Positions 1 through 4,863 of a DNA stretch of 24,509 nt are shown here, in pieces. Position numbers and translations under genes: made by a program. The DNA comes from Syntrophomonas sp. UBA4807 (GTDB taxonomy: Bacteria; Bacillota; Syntrophomonadia; Syntrophomonadales; Syntrophomonadaceae): NCBI GenBank assembly GCA_002402575.1, contig DHGD01000007.1, positions 1-24,509 on the forward strand, read 5' to 3'. The notes beneath the pieces are model-generated. The model worked only from the letters and a program-made list of their open reading frames with translations. It did not search any database and was not told the DNA's origin. Positions within the stretch are counted from its first letter, which is position 1; the number at the start of each line of letters is the position of its first letter.

Positions 1-1161
1 CGCGAACAGGTCACCATCCCGCTGGAGTCCAATACCGGCAAGACCGCATTGGTTACCAGCACTCCCATATTCGACGATTCCGGCAACATCGTACTAGTGG
101 TCACCAATGTCAGGGATATGACCGAACTAAACGATTTGCACGTCAAAGTGGAACACCTGGAAGGCCTGAGCCGTTTCTACCAGGCCGAGCTGACCCATCT
201 CAAGCTGCAAAACCGCCGCAACTGCATCGCTCATTCCCGCAAGATGCGTGATCTGCTGCAAATGATAACCCATGTAGCTTCGGTTGATTCAACGGTCTTA
301 ATTCAGGGTGAGTCCGGGGTGGGCAAAGAGGTCATCGCCGATGTATTGCACAGTTACAGCGGCCGCAAGGATCACCCCTTTATCAAGGTAAACTGCGGGG
401 CCATTCCCGCCAACCTGCTGGAATCGGAGTTGTTCGGCTATGAACCCGGGGCTTTTACTGGAGCCAGCAAATCCGGCAAGGCCGGTATGTTCGAACTGGC
501 CCACAAGGGCACTCTGTTCCTGGATGAAATCAGTGAGATGCCTTTAGAACTGCAGGTCAAATTATTACGGGTCTTGCAGGACAAACAGGTCTTCCGCATT
601 GGCGGAAACAAGCCTATTCAAGTTGACACCAGGATACTGGCGGGAACCAACCGCAACCTGCAGCAGATGGTGGCTTCACAGTTGTTCCGTCAGGATCTCT
701 TCTACCGCCTTAATGTTATACCGGTATATGTGCCCCCTTTGAGAGAAAGGCGCGAGGACATCCCGGTTTTAAGCAAATACTTTTTGGATTACTACAACCG
801 TAAGCATCAAATGAGCAAATTCCTGTCCAGTGATGCCATTCAGCCCATGCTCATATATGACTGGCCGGGCAATATCCGCGAACTGGAGAACCTCATCGAG
901 CGCCTGGTAGTCACCAATCTGCATGATACCATAACCATGGATGATGTGCATTCCTGTCTGGAATTATCCAGCATCCATGGCGAGGTCGAAATTGACTTGG
1001 TGCCGCTGCCTATAGCCATTGAGCAGACCGAGCGGCGCCTCCTGCAGAAGGCTTTCAGCCTGCATAATTCCACCTACAAGGTGGCCAAGGCGCTAGGCAT
1101 CAGCCAGCCTTCAGTGGTACGCAAAGCGGCCAAATACGGCATAAAGGAAAGCGGCAGATAA
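1..1161 (+). CDS. PAS-type sigma-54-dependent transcriptional activator (5' end outside window)
   Basis: Enhancer-binding activator that uses ATP hydrolysis to open sigma-54 promoters. The frame is open from base 1, so the N-terminus lies upstream; a TTG at 49 is only an internal codon. Counting from the first in-window codon, residues 1-45 are the end of a PAS domain (VTNVRDMTELND) followed by a short coiled linker. The AAA+ domain follows, with Walker A GESGVGKE (about 103-110), the sigma-54-contacting loop GAFTGA (150-155), Walker B GTLFLDE (170-176) and the RERREDIP segment. The C-terminus is a TyrR/Fis-like helix-turn-helix (STYKVAKALGISQPSVVRKA, about 357-376). No receiver domain is visible, so control is probably by ligand or the PAS domain. 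It converges on the CoA-transferase at 1353-2729, whose upstream region has a matching sigma-54 promoter, making that gene the likely target (inference). The family call is secure; the signal is unknown. Confidence 0.95.
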   Translation, partial: REQVTIPLESNTGKTALVTSTPIFDDSGNIVLVVTNVRDMTELNDLHVKVEHLEGLSRFYQAELTHLKLQNRRNCIAHSRKMRDLLQMITHVASVDSTVLIQGESGVGKEVIADVLHSYSGRKDHPFIKVNCGAIPANLLESELFGYEPGAFTGASKSGKAGMFELAHKGTLFLDEISEMPLELQVKLLRVLQDKQVFRIGGNKPIQVDTRILAGTNRNLQQMVASQLFRQDLFYRLNVIPVYVPPLRERREDIPVLSKYFLDYYNRKHQMSKFLSSDAIQPMLIYDWPGNIRELENLIERLVVTNLHDTITMDDVHSCLELSSIHGEVEIDLVPLPIAIEQTERRLLQKAFSLHNSTYKVAKALGISQPSVVRKAAKYGIKESGR

Positions 1162-1179
1162 TCATCGCTTATCTGCCGC
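1151..1179 (+). other. Perfect 11-bp hairpin overlapping the activator stop codon
   Basis: GCGGCAGATAA (1151-1161) and TTATCTGCCGC (1169-1179) are exact reverse complements around a 7-nt loop. The left arm contains the TAA stop codon. No T tract follows directly, so it is more likely an mRNA 3'-end stabilising structure, or the first half of a two-part terminator with the hairpin at 1210, than a terminator by itself. Confidence 0.6.
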
Positions 1180-1209
1180 AGGTACTCTAAGGTACTCTAA
1201 ATCCTTTTA

Positions 1210-1235
1210 AGGGCGCTCGAGGCGCTCTTTTTTTT
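1210..1235 (+). terminator. Rho-independent terminator of the sigma-54 activator gene
   Basis: AGGGCGC (1210-1216) pairs with GCGCTCT (1222-1228) with one G-U pair around a TCGAG loop. An eight-T run follows (1228-1235). It lies 49 bp after the activator stop codon in the correct orientation. The stem is built from two copies of the GGCGCTC repeat of this spacer. Confidence 0.7.
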
Positions 1236-1331
1236 CGTCGCGGCGCTCCCTGATGCTCTGCAGGAGCTTCGAGGCGCTCTGTTCATCGGTGCTCATCGGC
1301 ACTCAAATGACAATGGCGCTCCAAGGCGCTC
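1212..1331. repeat. Cluster of short GGCGCTC repeats
   Basis: Six exact copies of GGCGCTC start at 1212, 1221, 1242, 1273, 1315 and 1325. Degenerate copies GGTGCTC (1289) and GGCACTC (1298) lie between them. Spacing is irregular (9 to 42 bp), so this is not a CRISPR. A tandem 10-bp duplication, GGTACTCTAA twice (1181-1200), lies just upstream. One further copy in the opposite orientation (GAGCGCC) occurs at 17988-17994. The function is unknown to me. Confidence 0.7.
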
Positions 1332-1352
1332 TGAAACAAGGCTTTGCAGCCG

Positions 1353-2729
1353 TTATTCCCCAACTACAGCGCTGACTGCGCCGTCGATTTTGTTGCTTCT
1401 TCTCCAAATCTTGAACTCGGCAGCCTTTTGGATCAGCTCTTCGCGGAAGTCCGGGTGGGCCAGCCCGATCAGGGCTTCTGCTCTCTCCCAGGTGCTCTTG
1501 CCTTTCATGCTGGCGATGCCGTATTCGGTAACCAGCATATGTACCGAGGTTCTGGGGTCGGTCACAATGGCGCCCGGGGTAAGTACCGGCTGAATCCGGG
1601 ATTTTAATGTGCCGTCTTTGGCTTTAAAGGTTGAAGGCATGCATATAAAGCTCTGCCCGCCTTTGGATTTGTAAGCGCCTTCCACGAAGTCCAGCTGTCC
1701 GCCGGTTCCGCTGATATGACGTACACCCGCTGATTCGGAGCAAACCTGGCCAAACAGATCAACTTCTACGCAGGCGTTGATGGAAACGAAGTTGTCCAGC
1801 AAGCAGATGACCTTGGGGTCATTGGTGTAGTCAACATTGTAGGAAGCCAGGCCGGGGTTATTGTCCATGTAATCATACAGCTCCTGGCTGCCCAAAGTAA
1901 AAGCGTACACTTGTTTGTACTTGTCGATATTCTTCTTGGCACCGGTGATTTTGCCAGCTTTAAACATTTCCAGGTAAGCATCCACGTACATTTCGGTATG
2001 TACCCCGATGTCCTTGAGGTCCGACTCGGCTACCATGGTGCCAACCGCGTTGGGCAGGCCGCCGATGCCGAGTTGAATACAAGAGCCGTCACGCAATTTG
2101 GCCATAACCAGCTTGGCTATTTCCAGGTCCACCGGGCTGGCTTTAGCAGGCGCCAAAGTGGTCAGCGGTTCGTTTTTGCTTTCAACGATGTAATCGACCT
2201 GGGTGACATGGACGCTTTCCTGAGACCCGCCCAGACATCTGGGCATATTCTGGTTTACTTCTATTATTCTGATTTTGGCGGTTTCCATCATTGCCCAGCC
2301 GTTAACTGCGGAAGCTCCGAAATTAAAATAGCCGTGCTTATCCATGGGAGCGCAGGTGATGACCGCAATATCATTGGGTACACAGTCTTCGCGGGTCATC
2401 TTGGGGTTTTCATGGAATTTCATAGGAATATAGTAGAGGTTCTGACCGACAAAATTCTTGTCATGGGCGGATACATGCCAGCTGTTCCAGGTGAAAACGT
2501 CGCCTTCCGGGTTGGCTTCTGCGGTAAAGTGCTGATAGGCGCCGATGTCGCAGCGAATTTTGACATCTTTTAATTCATTTACCCTCTTAGCTAGCGCTTC
2601 GTCAAAGTCGCGTCCTGAGGTGATACCGAATCCATATTCAATCCAGTCCCCGGATTTGACCAACTGGGCTGCCTGGTCGGCAGTGACCAATTTCTTCTGA
2701 TACTCCTCTTTCCAGCGATCATACAACAT
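1353..2729 (-). CDS. Acetyl-CoA hydrolase/transferase family CoA-transferase (butyryl- or 4-hydroxybutyrate-CoA:acetate type)
   Basis: Moves CoA between a short-chain acyl-CoA and acetate through a covalent glutamyl-CoA intermediate in the cytoplasm; in butyrate oxidisers such enzymes activate or release butyrate. The 458-residue protein has the CoA-transferase segment GIGGLPNAVG (about 221-230), the expected nucleophile Glu246 in GVHTEMYVD, the SESAGVRHISGTGGQLDF oxyanion/CoA-binding segment (about 332-349) and LVTEYGIASMKGKS near the end. An in-frame ATG exists at 2747, but AGGAGGG (2738-2744) lies inside that extension and sits 8 bp before the ATG at 2729, which I take as the start. The transcript would begin near 3063 from a sigma-54 promoter. 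The family is secure. Substrate choice (butyrate, 4-hydroxybutyrate or another acid) cannot be read from sequence alone. Confidence 0.93.
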   Translation of the reverse strand: MLYDRWKEEYQKKLVTADQAAQLVKSGDWIEYGFGITSGRDFDEALAKRVNELKDVKIRCDIGAYQHFTAEANPEGDVFTWNSWHVSAHDKNFVGQNLYYIPMKFHENPKMTREDCVPNDIAVITCAPMDKHGYFNFGASAVNGWAMMETAKIRIIEVNQNMPRCLGGSQESVHVTQVDYIVESKNEPLTTLAPAKASPVDLEIAKLVMAKLRDGSCIQLGIGGLPNAVGTMVAESDLKDIGVHTEMYVDAYLEMFKAGKITGAKKNIDKYKQVYAFTLGSQELYDYMDNNPGLASYNVDYTNDPKVICLLDNFVSINACVEVDLFGQVCSESAGVRHISGTGGQLDFVEGAYKSKGGQSFICMPSTFKAKDGTLKSRIQPVLTPGAIVTDPRTSVHMLVTEYGIASMKGKSTWERAEALIGLAHPDFREELIQKAAEFKIWRRSNKIDGAVSAVVGE

Positions 2730-2786
2730 TAAACATTCCCTCCTCATTACCCTAACCTTACATAATTTTTTGTTCCCCGATGTTGG

Positions 2787-2803
2787 CTGCGTTTACTGCG
2801 CCA
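2787..2803 (-). promoter_or_regulatory. Weak secondary sigma-54-like promoter match
   Basis: The minus strand reads TGGCGCAGTAAACGCAG, with the invariant GG and GC at the right 10-nt separation but poor agreement at other positions. It would start RNA near 2777, 48 nt before the CoA-transferase start. It is much weaker than the site at 3074-3089 and may be chance. Confidence 0.25.
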
Positions 2804-2880
2804 ATGGCAAAGCGTTACTTATACCCCCTCCTCCGGCGTTTTTGAGTTTTTGTTGTTATTTTGAAAGTTATATCTCTTGC

Positions 2881-2916
2881 GCAGGCTCTCCCCACCTTGA
2901 AAAAGGAGGGGGCTGC
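2881..2916 (-). other. Stable hairpin in the CoA-transferase leader
   Basis: On the minus strand CCCCTCCTT pairs with AAGGTGGGG (one T-T mismatch) around a 4-nt TTTC loop, closed outside by GCAG and CTGC. There is no T run, so it is not a simple terminator. Its outer arm shares bases 2912-2916 with the inverted repeat 2912-2925/2996-3009, so the two structures exclude one another. Confidence 0.5.
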
Positions 2917-3009
2917 TATTTTATAATGGCTTCATGCAGACTTGATTGTTTATAAAAATATTGGTATGTCTCTGAGTATGTTTAGCGTCTGTCACTATAA
3001 AATAGCAGC
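2912..3009. repeat. 98-bp segment bounded by perfect 14-bp inverted repeats
   Basis: GCTGCTATTTTATA (2912-2925) is repeated in exact reverse complement at 2996-3009, 70 bp apart. The similarity continues weakly inward (ATGGC versus GTGAC). This could be a small MITE-like element or two arms of a leader RNA structure. No clear target-site duplication is visible and no transposase is nearby. Confidence 0.5.
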
Positions 3010-3073
3010 ATGTTAAAAAAATATAGCTGATAAGGAGTAAGTAATAGTAATGCGAGTACCGACTGCATAAATA

Positions 3074-3089
3074 AGCAATAATTGTGCCA
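3074..3089 (-). promoter_or_regulatory. Sigma-54 (-24/-12) promoter for the CoA-transferase gene
   Basis: The minus strand reads TGGCACAATTATTGCT, a perfect match to the TGGCAC-N5-TTGC consensus, with GG at 3088-3087 and GC at 3076-3075. Transcription should start near 3063 and run into the CoA-transferase at 2729, leaving a leader of about 330 nt. The gene whose product could activate it ends at 1161, beyond the CoA-transferase. A palindromic candidate activator site lies 98-137 bp upstream of the -24 element. Confidence 0.8.
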
Positions 3090-3186
3090 ATTCGACCCAC
3101 CAGGGGTAAATTGGCCGGAAATAGCTGTTATTTCGGCATCCTTATCCACAATCTGCTCAATAATTCTGTTGCACATTAGGGCTTAT

Positions 3187-3224
3187 TGATTCATATTTGT
3201 ATTATTTCGTGATTCATTGAATCA
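3187..3224. promoter_or_regulatory. Candidate upstream activator (enhancer) site
   Basis: A perfect 15-bp palindrome TGATTCATTGAATCA lies at 3210-3224. An additional half-site TGATTCAT lies at 3187-3194, its start 23 bp from that of the palindrome, about two helical turns. Placement some 125-160 bp upstream of the predicted sigma-54 start fits an enhancer for a dimeric or oligomeric activator. That the neighbouring activator binds here is inference. Confidence 0.55.
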
Positions 3225-3289
3225 TTATTTTAATATTATACTGCTTTATTGCCTGAGTGAATACAGCCGTTGCAGCAATTTTTTCAAAA

Positions 3290-3429
3290 GTGACAGGGGA
3301 CGGTTCTCCGACACAAGTGTCCCCCTGTTACTCAGGGGGACACTTGGGGTGACAGGGGACGGTTCTCCGACACAAGTGTCCCCCTGTTACTCAGGGGGAC
3401 ACTTGTGTCGGAGAACCGTCCCCTGTCAC
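3290..3429. repeat. REP/BIME-like palindromic repeat, duplicated
   Basis: A 57-bp unit beginning GTGACAGGGGACGGTTCT occurs at 3290-3346 and again, 59 bp on, at 3349-3405. The second copy plus the right flank form a perfect inverted repeat: 36-bp arms at 3349-3384 and 3394-3429, extended by TG/CA to 38 bp around a 5-nt TTACT loop. Each 57-bp unit also has the smaller AAGTGTCCCCCTG/CAGGGGGACACTT hairpin. GGGGACGGTT repeats are scattered through many clostridial genomes, often linked to IS200-like REP-associated transposases (from memory); none is visible here. It lies just after the tyrS stop and may also end or protect that transcript. Confidence 0.85.
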
Positions 3430-3460
3430 TTCACTTGTTCCTGATTCAATTCTGTATTGC

Positions 3461-4678
3461 CTACTCGGCTAGCACGCGCAGAAATTTGCGCTTGCCTACC
3501 TGTATTACCATCTCGCCCTTAAGTAGTATGCTTTCAGTTTCTATTTTCTCGCCATTGAGGCGCACCGCTCCCTGGCTAATAGACCGTCTCCCTTCACTGG
3601 TGGAAACGGTCAAGGCGTTGTCAGCCAGAAACTTGGGAAGCCATACCTCACAGCTGGCAATGGTCACCTGGGGAATATCCTGCGGAATCTCATTCTGGCT
3701 GAATACCAATTTGAATCGTTCTTCGGCCTTGAGCGCTTCATCCGCATTATGGTACATAGTAATGATCTCCCTGGCCAGGCGGACTTTAGCGTCGCGCGGA
3801 TTTAAAGCGCCTTTTTGCATGCCTTCATCCATGGCCTTGATCTCTTCCAGGGGAACCCGGGTTAGCAGCTCGAAATAGCGGCAGATAAGCTGGTCCGGAA
3901 TTGACATGGTCTTACCGAACATCTCATTAGGATTGTCATTGACGCCTATGTAATTGCCCAGGCTCTTGCTCATCTTCTGCACCCCATCGGTGCCCTCCAG
4001 TATAGGCATCATCAAAGCTACCTGCGGTTCATAACCATATTCCCGCAACAGATGGCGGCCCACCAGGAGGTTGAATTTCTGATCCGTGCCCCCCAGTTCC
4101 ACATCAGCCTTTAAAACCACCGAATCATAGCCCTGCATAAGGGGATACATAAACTCGTGCACCCCGATGGGCAGACCTTCCTTGTATCGCTTTTCAAAAT
4201 CGTCCCGCTCCAGCATGCGGGCCACCGTATATTTGCCGGCCAACTGCAGGACTTGAGCCAGATCAAGAGGCATGAGCCATTCGCTGTTATAATGCACAAT
4301 GGTCTTATCAGCCTGAAGCACTTTGAAAATTTGCTCCTGATAGGTTCTGGCATTGGTTTTTATTTGCTCCTCGGTAAGCTGCTTGCGGGTCTCGGACTTG
4401 CCGCTGGGATCCCCGATGAGCCCGGTGAAATCGCCGATGATGAGATGGATCTCATGGCCTAGATCTTGGAACTGACGCAGTTTGTTCAAGACCACGGTAT
4501 GGCCCAGATGTATGTCCGGAGCGGTGGGGTCCAACCCCAGTTTGACGCGCAGAGGTTGTCCGGTCCGCAGGGAGCGCAGCAGTTTCTGCTTTAACTCCGC
4601 CTCGGGCACAATCTCCACCACCCCGCGGCGGATTTCCTCCAACTGTTGCTGGGCCTGTATTTCAATAGCTTTTTCCAC
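3461..4678 (-). CDS. tyrS: Tyrosyl-tRNA synthetase
   Basis: Class I synthetase that activates tyrosine with ATP and charges tRNA-Tyr in the cytoplasm. The 405-residue protein has the Rossmann catalytic domain with the HIGH-type motif HLGH (57-60), a GLDPTAPDIHLGH context, the KMSKS loop (235-239), an anticodon-binding region, and a C-terminal S4 RNA-binding domain (about 343-405). Length is normal for the shorter TyrS/TyrZ-type enzymes. The start is GTG, placed by AAGGAGG 7 bp upstream. It is transcribed alone, divergently from the penicillin-binding protein. There is no T-box leader: only about 185 bp separate the two genes and no T-box motif appears, unlike pheST in this window. Confidence 0.97.
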   Translation of the reverse strand: MEKAIEIQAQQQLEEIRRGVVEIVPEAELKQKLLRSLRTGQPLRVKLGLDPTAPDIHLGHTVVLNKLRQFQDLGHEIHLIIGDFTGLIGDPSGKSETRKQLTEEQIKTNARTYQEQIFKVLQADKTIVHYNSEWLMPLDLAQVLQLAGKYTVARMLERDDFEKRYKEGLPIGVHEFMYPLMQGYDSVVLKADVELGGTDQKFNLLVGRHLLREYGYEPQVALMMPILEGTDGVQKMSKSLGNYIGVNDNPNEMFGKTMSIPDQLICRYFELLTRVPLEEIKAMDEGMQKGALNPRDAKVRLAREIITMYHNADEALKAEERFKLVFSQNEIPQDIPQVTIASCEVWLPKFLADNALTVSTSEGRRSISQGAVRLNGEKIETESILLKGEMVIQVGKRKFLRVLAE

Positions 4679-4704
4679 AAAATAACCTCCTTACCATAAA
4701 AAAA

Positions 4705-4734
4705 ATGATAGCACAATGCCTGAATAATGTGCAA
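4705..4734 (-). promoter_or_regulatory. Probable housekeeping promoter of tyrS
   Basis: TTGCAC (-35, 4734-4729) and TATCAT (-10, 4710-4705) are 18 bp apart on the minus strand. The predicted start lies about 20 nt before the GTG, leaving room only for the Shine-Dalgarno. An inverted repeat GCACA/TGTGC (4711-4715 and 4728-4732) occupies the spacer and overlaps the -35, so repressor binding is conceivable. Confidence 0.45.
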
Positions 4735-4863
4735 TATTGAGAACAGCGGCGGCGTATATAGTAAAAAATCGGCGTTTTCCCAACCTGTGGTGACAAGGCA
4801 GGAATGACGGCGCGTTTCGTCAAATTAATACTTATTATTATATCCGGGAGGCTCGCATTTAAA

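Larger units (their letters stand above)
2730..3460. other. Regulatory intergenic region without a credible gene
   Basis: This 731-bp stretch separates the CoA-transferase start from the tyrS stop. It holds a weak and a strong sigma-54 promoter match, a leader hairpin, a 98-bp inverted-repeat element, an AT-rich stretch with a palindromic candidate enhancer site, and a duplicated REP-like palindrome; all are listed separately. A 64-codon minus frame (2982-3176) has no ribosome binding site and contains the promoter, so I do not call it. Confidence 0.8.

Noticed and set aside
1212..1331. GGCGCTC repeats considered as a CRISPR remnant
   Set aside because: Units are only 7 bp, spacing ranges from 9 to 42 bp, and there are no cas genes.
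1911..2573. 220-codon plus-strand frame
   Set aside because: Antisense shadow of the CoA-transferase, which has clear family motifs.
2982..3176. 64-codon minus-strand frame with a hydrophobic stretch
   Set aside because: No ribosome binding site before the ATG; it contains the sigma-54 promoter and ends within the inverted-repeat arm. Codon pattern looks random.
4804..4863. N-terminal extension of the penicillin-binding protein from an upstream ATG
   Set aside because: It would add a hydrophobic stretch before the normal basic tail and membrane segment, and its ribosome binding site is no better. The ATG at 4864 fits the family.
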